A stretch of DNA of 64,000 nucleotides from Pedobacter ginsenosidimutans. GTDB lineage: Bacteria > Bacteroidota > Bacteroidia > Sphingobacteriales > Sphingobacteriaceae. Numbering within the stretch: position 1 is the stretch's first letter; each line of letters opens with the position of its first letter. This document shows positions 1 through 7,291 of the stretch, in pieces. The stretch lies in contig NZ_LMZQ01000003.1 of the NCBI RefSeq assembly GCF_001442625.1, positions 496,001 through 560,000 on the forward strand, written 5' to 3'. A program made the translations under genes and the position numbers. A model generated the notes under the pieces. It was not told the DNA's origin. It saw only the letters and a program-made list of their open reading frames with translations, and did not search any database.

Positions 1-125
1 GAACCTACTATGATTACCTCAATAGTTCTTTTGTTCGATGGGTTAACCAAAGGCACAGAAGACTTATATTTTGTCCATTTGCTGGTTAATTCGCCTTCTG
101 GAATATTTGAATTAATATCTGACAT
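1..125 (-). CDS. sdhA: Succinate dehydrogenase/fumarate reductase flavoprotein subunit, N-terminal fragment
   Basis: Only the first 41 codons are present; the gene runs off the left edge. The ATG is the complement of 123-125. The peptide starts MSDINSNIPEGEL and continues through a WTKYKS...LVNPSNKR segment to a hydrophobic VIIVG strand. This is the usual N-terminus of the Bacteroidota SdhA just before its FAD-binding Rossmann motif. SdhA would oxidise succinate to fumarate in the membrane-bound complex II. It follows sdhC by 17 bases on the same strand, as expected for an sdhCAB operon. The assignment rests on a short fragment plus the sdhC neighbour. Confidence 0.85.
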   Translation of the reverse strand, partial: MSDINSNIPEGELTSKWTKYKSSVPLVNPSNKRTIEVIIVG

Positions 126-142
126 ATCTTTTGTGCTAAAAA

Positions 143-823
143 TTATTGAATAAGACCAAAATAAACTGCAATCGGCATGGCTGCGAAAAGGATCGAAATA
201 ATAACCGAATACCAAACGCCAGCTCCTTTAATTATACCGTTATATTTTGAGTGGTTCCATCCTAATGTTTGGAATGCCGAAGCAAAACCATGCAATAAGT
301 GGTAGCATAAAGAAAACATAGCCAAAATATATACAGCAACCCTTACCGGATCCTGAAATTTTTCTTTCATTACCGCATAAAGATCTTCATGTCCGTTGGC
401 ATCAACCGTTGGGATTCCTGTAAAACGGGAAACTACCCAAAAATCTTTCAGGTGAACTACCAGGAAGATCAGCAAAAGCGTACCCAGCAAGCCCATAGAA
501 CGGCTATACCATTTACTGTTTGCCTTACCATCGTTTACGGCGTATTTAACCGGGCGTGCTTTTTGGTTTTGTAATGTTAAACGTAACGCCTGAAAAATGT
601 GCGCAAGCAAACCAATAAACAACACAATCTCGCCAGCCCGGATAATCCAGTTAGTGGCCATAAAATGTGCGCCTACGTTAAATGTTAAACCACCGTCGCT
701 AATAAAAATTAAAGCATTAATACCGCAGTGTACAATTAAAAAAAGTATCAGGAACAAACCTGTAATACCCATGATGAATTTCTTCCCTATTGAAGAAGAA
801 AATGCATTTCCGAAACCACTCAT
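143..823 (-). CDS. sdhC: Succinate dehydrogenase cytochrome b subunit (fused C/D type)
   Basis: This 226-residue integral membrane protein anchors the succinate dehydrogenase catalytic subunits, binds haem and passes electrons to menaquinone. Five hydrophobic segments are visible at about residues 17-40, 57-80, 108-128, 159-185 and 200-225, as in the single-polypeptide cytochrome b558 anchors of Bacteroidota. Histidines inside the helices (H32, H75, H124, H175/H178) are candidate haem ligands for a di-haem arrangement. The gene is first in the operon, 17 bases before sdhA. A TACTTTTG promoter box lies 30 bases upstream. The start MSGFGNAFSSSIGKK fits the family. Confidence 0.92.
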   Translation of the reverse strand: MSGFGNAFSSSIGKKFIMGITGLFLILFLIVHCGINALIFISDGGLTFNVGAHFMATNWIIRAGEIVLFIGLLAHIFQALRLTLQNQKARPVKYAVNDGKANSKWYSRSMGLLGTLLLIFLVVHLKDFWVVSRFTGIPTVDANGHEDLYAVMKEKFQDPVRVAVYILAMFSLCYHLLHGFASAFQTLGWNHSKYNGIIKGAGVWYSVIISILFAAMPIAVYFGLIQ

Positions 824-852
824 TTGATTAGGATTTATATCTAAATTTCTTG

Positions 853-860
853 CAAAAGTA
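853..860 (-). promoter_or_regulatory. Promoter -7 box for the sdhC-sdhA operon
   Basis: On the minus strand the site reads TACTTTTG, a full match to the Bacteroidota -7 consensus TAnnTTTG. It lies 30 bases before the sdhC start codon. No good TTTG -33 element is found 19 bases further upstream, so the call rests on the -7 box and its position. Confidence 0.5.
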
Positions 861-993
861 TCTAATTATGAGTTTAATTTATAAACGAATATGACAAAAC
901 AACGATAAAACATTTATTTAGAAACATTCTAAAGCATATTCGGAATTAATTGAAAGAATATAGGATTATTTAAGGTTTTACTTACAGAATATC

Positions 994-1082
994 CGTCATT
1001 GCGAGGCACGAAGCAATTTCACAAGAGAAGCTGTAGTGACCAAAACTTTAGGGTTGCTTCACTATTCCTCCTCACAATGACG
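994..1082. repeat. REP-like imperfect palindrome
   Basis: The ends read CGTCATTGCGAGG and CCTCACAATGACG, an inverted pair with a few mismatches. The inner arms GAAGCAA and TTGCTTC also pair. The ~89-base unit lies in the 341-base space between sdhC and the next gene and can fold into one long hairpin. It looks like a dispersed intergenic repeat of the REP type. No other function is visible in this gap beyond the sdhC promoter. Confidence 0.6.
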
Positions 1083-1164
1083 ATTTTTTTTAAAAAAATT
1101 TATTTTATTTATTCAAACCTGCATAACTAATCTTTTCGTTATATTGCATAATCAAACTATTTAT

Positions 1165-2277
1165 ATGAAAATATTGCTCTATTTTTCTGCTTTTCTGATT
1201 TTGATTCTGCCTGGATGCAAGCCCTCAACAGCACGATTCCTCGTAAGTACTAAAAACTTTAAACCAAACTCTGTTATTAGTATTTACAGCACGATAACAG
1301 GGGAAACTTACAAGGTGGAAAATATAACCAACAGTTATCAAAAATTCACAATAAATTTTCCGAAGGAAGGTTATGCTACATTTCGAGTGGAGACCCCTAA
1401 CAGGTATACTGAACACTGGTTTTACTTAAATAATGGAGATTTTGAATTGAATCTTGATGGAGATGATATGGAGTATTTCCCATTTGAATCATCACCATCA
1501 GAAAACGGACAAGAATTTATTGAATATTACAAAATCAAAGAGGCAATGAGCAAAAGTGTGATGGATAGTTTAAATCTTGCTCAAAGAGAATTTGACAATT
1601 CTACTCGAGAAAATGTAGAAGATAAAGCAAAAAACCTAAATAAATGGATGGAAAAAAATGAAAAGCTGCAGTTCAGCATTATCAAAACCTACCATGATAA
1701 ATTCCCAAACTCACCAAATACGATATTCATACTCGACCAGCTTGGCTTAGTTAATACTTATACTGAAGCTTATGTAAACATATTTAATTCATTAAACAAT
1801 GAGTTGAAAGAAAGCAAAGCTGGAATAAAGCTATTAGAGCAGATTACAAGATCAAGCAGAATGATGGCTGGAAGCCAAATGCCAAATATTGAAGGCCAAA
1901 ACCCAAACGATGATTTGTTTGATAAAAAAATATTAAAAAAGGTAAATCTTGTAATTATATGGACCTCCTATAATACAAAAAGCAGAGAAAATAATAAAAT
2001 GTTATCCGAACTGTATAAAAAGTATAAAAACCAAGATGTAGAGTTTATTGGTGTTTCTTTAGATACAAAAAGAAATTGGTGGGTTAATGTAATTAGGGAT
2101 GATAAACTAGATTGGCCGCAGTACTCGGACTTAAAAGGTGCAAAATCGCCAAATGCTAAAAACTTAAGCGATTATAACATCCCTTATTTCTTTTTAATTA
2201 ATAAAGAAGGTAAGGTATTAATGAATAACGACTTAACAACTAGTTTCATTAATGATGAAATTAGAAAAAGACTTTAA
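1165..2277 (+). CDS. Thioredoxin-fold lipoprotein without CXXC (TlpA/AhpC-TSA-like)
   Basis: This is a predicted lipoprotein of about 370 residues. I start it at 1165 (MKILLYFSAF) rather than the in-frame ATG at 1144, because the signal peptide and lipobox (LILPGC) then have normal spacing. The N-terminal part resembles the DUF4369-like region found before TlpA domains in Bacteroidota. The middle is charged and probably helical. The C-terminal ~130 residues look like an AhpC/TSA thioredoxin fold, with FIGVSLD and a cis-Pro-like IPYFFLINKEGKV segment. Where relatives carry W-C-x-x-C, this protein has Y-N-T-K-S (codons around 1969-1983), so both redox cysteines are missing. It probably does not act as a thiol oxidoreductase and may bind a ligand or partner. 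The coding sequence is A-rich compared with its neighbours. Confidence 0.72.
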   Translation: MKILLYFSAFLILILPGCKPSTARFLVSTKNFKPNSVISIYSTITGETYKVENITNSYQKFTINFPKEGYATFRVETPNRYTEHWFYLNNGDFELNLDGDDMEYFPFESSPSENGQEFIEYYKIKEAMSKSVMDSLNLAQREFDNSTRENVEDKAKNLNKWMEKNEKLQFSIIKTYHDKFPNSPNTIFILDQLGLVNTYTEAYVNIFNSLNNELKESKAGIKLLEQITRSSRMMAGSQMPNIEGQNPNDDLFDKKILKKVNLVIIWTSYNTKSRENNKMLSELYKKYKNQDVEFIGVSLDTKRNWWVNVIRDDKLDWPQYSDLKGAKSPNAKNLSDYNIPYFFLINKEGKVLMNNDLTTSFINDEIRKRL

Positions 2278-2296
2278 TTTCTAAAATCTAACGCAC

Positions 2297-2328
2297 AAAA
2301 AAAGTCCCGATTTGCATCGGGACTTTTT
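2297..2328. terminator. Bidirectional intrinsic terminator
   Basis: A stem of AAAAAGTCCCGAT paired with ATCGGGACTTTTT around a TTGC loop lies between two convergent genes. The A/T tracts on both sides provide a U-run in either direction, so it can end both the thioredoxin-like gene and the cold-shock gene. Confidence 0.85.
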
Positions 2329-2351
2329 ACGATTTATGTGTTCGAGTTTTC

Positions 2352-2543
2352 TTAAGCTACTTTAACATTTACCGCGTTTAGGCCTTTTCTACCTTCTTCT
2401 ACATCGTAGTTTACGGTATCATTCTCGCGAATGTTATCGATTAAGCCTGAAGCATGAACAAAAATTTCGGCATCGCCATTAGATGGAGTGATAAATCCGA
2501 AACCTTTAGTTTCATTAAAAAATTTTACTGTTCCTTGTTGCAT
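2352..2543 (-). CDS. cspA: Cold-shock domain protein
   Basis: This 63-residue single cold-shock domain protein would bind single-stranded nucleic acid and act as an RNA chaperone. The RNP1 motif KGFGFI is at residues 13-18 and the RNP2 motif FVH at 28-30. The opening GTVKFFNETKGFGFI is typical, and the length is near the family norm of 63-70. The gene stands alone, with its own promoter at 2566-2596 and a terminator shared with the convergent gene. The paralogue name within the Csp family cannot be fixed from sequence alone. Confidence 0.93.
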   Translation of the reverse strand: MQQGTVKFFNETKGFGFITPSNGDAEIFVHASGLIDNIRENDTVNYDVEEGRKGLNAVNVKVA

Positions 2544-2565
2544 TATATTGTATTTTAATTTGTTT

Positions 2566-2596
2566 CAAAGATAGAGTTAAATCCCTATAAATCAAT
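2566..2596 (-). promoter_or_regulatory. Bacteroidota-type promoter of the cold-shock gene
   Basis: On the minus strand the site reads ATTG, a 19-base spacer, then TATCTTTG. This matches TTTG-n19-TAnnTTTG with one mismatch in the -33 element. The predicted transcript begins about 20 bases before the ATG. The 2597-2822 stretch further upstream shows no other supported feature. Confidence 0.75.
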
Positions 2597-2822
2597 TTTT
2601 TATTTTTTATTATGTAAATAATTGCTAAATATATTGATAATTTGCCCTTTAAGCCCCATTTTGCTGCCCGATTTAATCCATCATTACTCGATATATTGCC
2701 CGATTTTATCAATAAGGCACATTCAAAACAGGCCTTTGCCTTCGCTTTTCTACCTGAAAAGCAAAGATCAACCCAATGTATAAATTGCTATCATAATCGA
2801 TACTGGCTATCGGGATTTAAAT

Positions 2823-3353
2823 TTAGCTGTAAACCAGGCTTTTGCGCTGCTCATAATTTACCATTAGATTTTCGGTAATTTTCACTACTAATGTTTCGTG
2901 TTCTTTACCATCATAGCTTAAGATTAACAGGTCACCAATGATTTCGTGTAAAATTAATTTCGGGCTGGTATAGGTGATCGATACCACATGCGCTGCTTTA
3001 TTTAACAGATCTGAAGCGTAAATATGTAGTTCGGCCCAATCGAAAAGAATCGGATGACCTTCTAAATCGTTCAACACAGGTATTTTATGTTCTAAGGCAG
3101 CAATGCTGTTTATTACGGAGTACTGAAGTTTTTGGTGTAACGCATTTGCCTTTTCGCTGGCTTGCTGCATCTGAGCAAAAGTATGCAAGTGCTGGTTTAA
3201 GCTATATATTTTTGATCTCTTTTGAAATTCTTTGTAAGTATCGTGAAATATCCGCCTTTCAAAATCCGTTCTGCACATGAAATTGAAATATTGTTTTACG
3301 CTGAGGTTAATGCTAGCTAAAGCCATAATATTCGGTTTTTGTTGCTGATTCAA
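2823..3353 (-). CDS. Hypothetical protein
   Basis: I do not recognise this protein, which is up to 176 residues long. The start may be residue 10 (MALASINLSVKQYF), since the first nine residues are polar and glutamine-rich. There is no signal peptide or membrane segment, so it is probably cytoplasmic. The N-terminal two thirds look helical, with charged, Lys- and Gln-rich segments (YKEFQKRSKIYSLNQHLHTF). The C-terminal part looks like beta strands (LILHEIIGDLLILSYDGKEH). It stands alone, with no gene close by on the same strand. Codon use looks like its neighbours, which supports a real gene. Confidence 0.55.
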   Translation of the reverse strand: MNQQQKPNIMALASINLSVKQYFNFMCRTDFERRIFHDTYKEFQKRSKIYSLNQHLHTFAQMQQASEKANALHQKLQYSVINSIAALEHKIPVLNDLEGHPILFDWAELHIYASDLLNKAAHVVSITYTSPKLILHEIIGDLLILSYDGKEHETLVVKITENLMVNYEQRKSLVYS

Positions 3354-3617
3354 ATATGGAACAATAAAAAAAATTATTTTATAGCGTATCGGTAAACGCT
3401 GATTATCAATCGGTAAATAGCGAAACTAAATCTTGATTATGAAAAACGGATGAATATTGATTTGAGTACGAAGATTTGGACGAACAGCCCGTTATTTAAG
3501 ATATTTTAACATTTCGAGATTTCCTAGAACCAGTCGGCAATTTCAATTTTTCTAAAACAGTTTAATTTCCAACAGGTTATTAATATACAAAATAGGTATA
3601 ACCAAAACTTTTACAAT

Positions 3618-3962
3618 ATGGAAACGAGAAACAACCATGGTTTAATCCAGGCTCTACTAGATTGCGCGCTAGCTTGCGAGCATTGTGCATCGTCATGCTT
3701 AAAAGAAGAAGACATCAACATGATGATTGACTGCATTAAACTAGATAGGGATTGCGCAGATATCTGTACCCAAGCAGCCAGGTTATTGCAAAGAGATTCA
3801 ATTATCGGGCATCAATATTTATTGCTCTGTGAAGAAATATGCAGGCTTTGTGCAGCCGAATGCAGCAAGCACGATCATGAACATTGCAGACAATGTGCTG
3901 TTGCCTGCGAGGAATGTGCAGATGCCTGCCACGCCAATCACGAACCGATCCATCAGGATTAA
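3618..3962 (+). CDS. Cysteine-rich four-helix-bundle copper-binding protein (Csp/DUF326 type)
   Basis: This 114-residue protein has 16 cysteines in a regular helix-lining pattern (C16, 20, 23, 27, 39, 46, 50, 71, 75, 78, 82, 90, 93, 97, 100, 104), mostly as CxxxC and CxxC. That is the hallmark of the copper storage proteins, whose four-helix bundle holds many Cu(I) ions through inward-facing thiols. There is no signal peptide, so it resembles the cytosolic Csp3 group. The His-rich C-terminus (HDHEHC, HANHEPIH) may help metal entry. No copper exporter or regulator is nearby. The gene is monocistronic with a strong terminator just after the stop. No clear promoter box was found in the 264-base gap upstream. 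Confidence 0.82.
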   Translation: METRNNHGLIQALLDCALACEHCASSCLKEEDINMMIDCIKLDRDCADICTQAARLLQRDSIIGHQYLLLCEEICRLCAAECSKHDHEHCRQCAVACEECADACHANHEPIHQD

Positions 3963-3995
3963 AAAAAAGCGTCCCGATAAAATCGGGACGCTTTT
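3963..3995. terminator. Bidirectional intrinsic terminator
   Basis: A 14-base stem AAAAGCGTCCCGAT with ATCGGGACGCTTTT and a 3-base loop starts right after the Csp stop codon. It lies 23 bases from the end of the convergent degP. A- and T-rich flanks allow termination in both directions. Confidence 0.85.
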
Positions 3996-4018
3996 AAAAC
4001 TATTTTTTATCAGATCAA

Positions 4019-5569
4019 TTACTGCGCCGGGAAGCTATAGTTATAAGAACCTTGCTCGCCAACACCAGAAATACTCACCATGTTGTTTCTACCTAAAGGC
4101 AATGCTTTTTGAACATCAGCTACAGAATTTACAGGTTGTCCATTTACTTTGGTAATGATTAAACCTTTTTCAACACCAATATTATCAAATGCTTTTCCTG
4201 TGGTTACGGAGGTTACTACAACACCACTGTTAATGCCATACTTCGATTTCTGTGCTTGAGTAGCAGGAGCAAAAGTTGCACCTAATTTAGAAACTTCAGC
4301 GCCTTTGCTTGTTGCATTTTTAGCAGTTAAACCAACACTGGCTTCGCCTTTTAAAGTTACACTATAATCTTTCAGTGTACCATCACGTAATACCGTTAAT
4401 TTAACTTTATCGCCTGGATTTAAACGACCAACTCTTTCCTGAAGGTCAGGAGAATCATTAATCACTACGCCATCAACTTTTTTGATTACATCACCTGATT
4501 TAATGCCTGCTGCTGCAGCACCGCCACCAGCAACTACATCATTCACATATAAACCGCTTATTTCGTTGGTTTTAATGCCTTCAGGTTTCTCTTCACCGCT
4601 TAACGGCACAAAGTTAACGCCAATATAACCACGTTTAACCGAGCCATATTTCATAAAATCATCAACTATTTTACGGGCAAGATTAACCGGAATTGCAAAT
4701 CCGTAACCTTGGTTGTATCCGCTTTGCGATGCGATTGCTGAATTAATTCCTACCAATTCGCCATTTGCGTTTACAAGCGCACCACCGCTGTTACCTGGGT
4801 TAATGGCAGCATCGGTTTGGATAAACGACTCGATACTGGTATTTGCCGGACGATCTGGTCTTTTACCGGTACGTTGATACTCGCGATATTCCTCTTCTGT
4901 AATTTCATTTCCTTGTTGCTCGCGACCAATAATACCGATGCTACGGTTTTTCGCACTTACAATACCAGCTGTTACCGTAGTATTTAAATCTAACGGGAAA
5001 CCAACGGCTAAAACCCATTCGCCAACCTGCACATTATCTGAATTACCCATTTTTACTACAGGTAAACCAGTTGCATTTACTTTAATTAAAGCTAAATCGG
5101 TATTTGGATCACGACCAATTACCTTTGCCTCAACTTTACGCCTGTCTGTTAAAACCACCTCAACCTTCTCTGCATTTTCTACTACGTGGTTATTGGTTAC
5201 GATATAACCATCCTGACTGATAATTACACCAGAACCCGATGCCGCTCTAGGCTGACGTTGCATCTGACGGCCACCGCCGCCAAAGAAATCTTCCATCATA
5301 TCAAATGGAGAAGAACTTCTGCCACCGCCACTTTGTGCCGCATACGTTGTTTTAATGTGGACTACACCAGGTGCAACTACTGCTGCTGCCTGCGTAAAAT
5401 CTGTTGTTCCAGCTGATGATACTTTAAGTGGATTGTTTGCGAAGTACAAGTTCTGTTTTTCAGTGATTGTACTGCCTGTTTGGTTACGCTCAAATAGTTT
5501 GTAACCCCCAATTGCTGCTGCCCCACCTATAAAAGCAGCCAACACGGTAATTCCTAATATTTTTTTCAT
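4019..5569 (-). CDS. degP: DegP/HtrA-family periplasmic serine protease Do
   Basis: This 516-residue envelope protease/chaperone degrades or refolds misfolded envelope proteins. A hydrophobic N-terminal segment (residues 4-25, rich in Ala and Gly) acts as a signal peptide or anchor. The trypsin-like domain has the triad H128 (TNNHVV), D158 (NTDLAL) and S261 (GNSGG). Two PDZ domains follow at roughly 300-400 and 420-510. The loop before the catalytic serine is long and charged (TEEEYREYQRTGKRPD), as in other Bacteroidota homologues. The gene stands alone. An inverted repeat lies 36-79 bases before the start and may take part in its control. Confidence 0.93.
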   Translation of the reverse strand: MKKILGITVLAAFIGGAAAIGGYKLFERNQTGSTITEKQNLYFANNPLKVSSAGTTDFTQAAAVVAPGVVHIKTTYAAQSGGGRSSSPFDMMEDFFGGGGRQMQRQPRAASGSGVIISQDGYIVTNNHVVENAEKVEVVLTDRRKVEAKVIGRDPNTDLALIKVNATGLPVVKMGNSDNVQVGEWVLAVGFPLDLNTTVTAGIVSAKNRSIGIIGREQQGNEITEEEYREYQRTGKRPDRPANTSIESFIQTDAAINPGNSGGALVNANGELVGINSAIASQSGYNQGYGFAIPVNLARKIVDDFMKYGSVKRGYIGVNFVPLSGEEKPEGIKTNEISGLYVNDVVAGGGAAAAGIKSGDVIKKVDGVVINDSPDLQERVGRLNPGDKVKLTVLRDGTLKDYSVTLKGEASVGLTAKNATSKGAEVSKLGATFAPATQAQKSKYGINSGVVVTSVTTGKAFDNIGVEKGLIITKVNGQPVNSVADVQKALPLGRNNMVSISGVGEQGSYNYSFPAQ

Positions 5570-5604
5570 GTGTTTCTATATTGTGTTTTTTAAAGCCATG
5601 ATTT

Positions 5605-5648
5605 ATTATAAGCCAATTTGCTAGCTAATTGTTTGGTTAGCTTATAAT
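5605..5648. repeat. Inverted repeat upstream of degP
   Basis: The arms ATTATAAGC and GCTTATAAT pair exactly, with further CAA/TTG pairing just inside. The repeat lies 36-79 bases before the degP start. It could be an operator for a dimeric regulator or a hairpin in the leader RNA. The rest of 5570-5886 is AT-rich and holds only a possible dapF promoter. Confidence 0.45.
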
Positions 5649-5777
5649 ATTCATTTGTTAAATGTTATTACTTGCAAGAGCATTTACACTTTGATTTAAG
5701 CAGAATGCTCAGGCAGTTTTTATCTGCTCAAATTTTCTTTCGTAAGTTTATTCAAATTTAATACCATATAAACGATA

Positions 5778-5804
5778 TTTGTATCCTCAAAGCACTTAGT
5801 TTTG
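5778..5804 (+). promoter_or_regulatory. Possible dapF promoter
   Basis: A TAGTTTTG box (5797-5804) matches TAnnTTTG, and a TTTG lies at 5778-5781. The spacer is 15 bases instead of the usual 19, so this is a weak call. It would give a leader of about 75 bases before dapF. Confidence 0.35.
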
Positions 5805-5886
5805 TGTTAAAAAATGTTAAATTAAAAAACACAAACCGCTTATTACCTTTTGCAACTCAAATATTGCATTAAAAAATGAAGCTTTC

Positions 5887-6669
5887 ATGAAAATTAATTT
5901 CTTTAAATACCAGGGCGCAGGAAACGATTTTATTTTAATAGACCACACCATGAGTCCGTTAAAAAATATTGATAATCAATTAGTTGAACAACTATGCCAT
6001 AGAAGATTTGGCATTGGTGCCGATGGATTAATGTTTATTACCAAACATGAGGATTATGATTTTGAGATGCATTATTTTAACGCTGATGGTAAGCTGGGCA
6101 GCATGTGCGGAAATGGTGGCAGATGCATTGTTGCCTTTGCCAAACAGCTCGGAATCATCGATCGCGAAACAAACTTTTTGGCAGTAGACGGGCCACATTA
6201 TGCCAGAATTTCAGAAAATGGCGAATGGGTTGATTTGCAAATGATTGATGTAGATACCATTACCAAAGATGGTGAGGCTTATGTATTGAATACTGGCTCA
6301 CCGCATTATGTTGCTTTACAAAACGATTTAAAAGACTTTGATGTTTTTACTGAAGGGAAAAACATTCGCTATAACTCAACTTATGCAGAAAAGGGTATAA
6401 ATGTAAACTTTGTAGAAGATAAAGGCGATCATTTATTTGTGCGTACCTACGAACGTGGCGTGGAAGATGAAACTTATGCCTGTGGCACCGGAGTAACCGC
6501 TGTAGCCATGGCTATAGCGAAACATAAAAATCAGACCGGCCATATTAAAACGGCCATTAAAGTTTTGGGTGGCGATATTAAAATAGAATTTGATTACGAT
6601 GGTAAGGAATTTACCAATGTATTTTTATGTGGCCCGGCCAAACTGGTTTTTGAAGGAGAAGTAGAGTAG
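5887..6669 (+). CDS. dapF: Diaminopimelate epimerase
   Basis: This 260-residue cytoplasmic enzyme converts LL- to meso-diaminopimelate for lysine and peptidoglycan synthesis. The two catalytic cysteines are visible: C74 in MCGNGGRC and C199 in ACGTGVTA. The N-terminal FFKYQGAGNDFI motif is typical and fixes the start. The two halves form the pseudo-symmetric epimerase fold. The length is slightly short compared with the ~275 residues of proteobacterial enzymes but normal for Bacteroidota. No other lysine gene is adjacent, so it stands alone. Confidence 0.96.
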   Translation: MKINFFKYQGAGNDFILIDHTMSPLKNIDNQLVEQLCHRRFGIGADGLMFITKHEDYDFEMHYFNADGKLGSMCGNGGRCIVAFAKQLGIIDRETNFLAVDGPHYARISENGEWVDLQMIDVDTITKDGEAYVLNTGSPHYVALQNDLKDFDVFTEGKNIRYNSTYAEKGINVNFVEDKGDHLFVRTYERGVEDETYACGTGVTAVAMAIAKHKNQTGHIKTAIKVLGGDIKIEFDYDGKEFTNVFLCGPAKLVFEGEVE

Positions 6670-6707
6670 TTTTCATAGAGAGTTATTTTGCTTTAAGATC
6701 ATTTATC

Positions 6708-6872
6708 GTCCTCGTTTATAACGAGGATGTATGGGATTAGCGATTTCATCGCCTTCTTTTAAATCTCGCTTTTCATAAGAACTTGGGAGATTTATAATCC
6801 AATTAGATTATAGATAAATATTACGCCGCATTACAAATGCGGTTTTCATTAATCCTCGTTACAAACGAGGAC
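6708..6872. repeat. 165-base element with palindromic inverted ends (MITE/REP-pair-like)
   Basis: The left end (6708-6728) and right end (6852-6872) are 21-base inverted repeats of each other with one mismatch. Each is itself a small hairpin (CCTCGTT...AACGAGG). The interior also holds short palindromes, such as GCGATTTCATCGC. This looks like a non-autonomous mobile element or a paired REP unit of the type moved by REP-associated tyrosine transposases. No transposase is present in the window. It sits in the 622-base gap between dapF and the RND operon. The rest of that gap is AT-rich and holds only the sites listed separately. Confidence 0.6.
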
Positions 6873-7141
6873 TATTGTCAGAAAATGGAATAATCTTCTT
6901 TTCAAGCCTCATAGACTTAACGCTACCTGATCATCTCGTGTAAAACAGACACCATCTATGTATTTTGTTGGCTAAAATACGCAACATTTATTCTAAAAAA
7001 ATCGTATATTTCCTTTGAATTTAACAGCTTTTAACATCTGTCGCAAGATATTTACACACTGTTTTTCATGCCAAAAATTACGACAACACAATATATAACA
7101 GCACTTTAAAGGAAATCTGATAGGTTTTCAATCGCAAAATA

Positions 7142-7157
7142 AATCAATCGATTGATT
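7142..7157. promoter_or_regulatory. 16-base perfect palindrome, candidate TetR-type operator
   Basis: AATCAATCGATTGATT is a perfect palindrome about 135 bases before the first gene of the RND efflux operon and 40 bases before a TATTTTTG box. Size and symmetry fit a TetR/AcrR-family operator, the usual control of such pumps. No such regulator gene is in the window, so this is inferred from position and shape. Confidence 0.5.
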
Positions 7158-7197
7158 AAATGACAGAATTCGGACAGATTTATTTTTTTTTAGGCTC

Positions 7198-7205
7198 TAT
7201 TTTTG
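7198..7205 (+). promoter_or_regulatory. Possible -7 box of the RND efflux operon
   Basis: TATTTTTG matches the TAnnTTTG consensus. No TTTG is found at the expected distance upstream. If used, it gives a leader of about 80 bases and places the palindrome at 7142-7157 just upstream of the -33 region. Confidence 0.35.
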
Positions 7206-7291
7206 GGCAAAATCGGCGAAAATCGAAGTCCTATATTTTTTGACAACGCCCTTAATTCCGGAAATTTAAATTTAAACACACAGAAATACCC

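Noticed and set aside
2642-2878. 78-codon open frame on the plus strand
   Set aside because: It overlaps the end of the hypothetical gene at 2823 on the other strand, has no start signal and its composition is not protein-like.
3382-3421. Two ATCGGTAAA words 25 bases apart before the Csp-type gene
   Set aside because: Only two short imperfect copies; not enough for an operator or repeat array.
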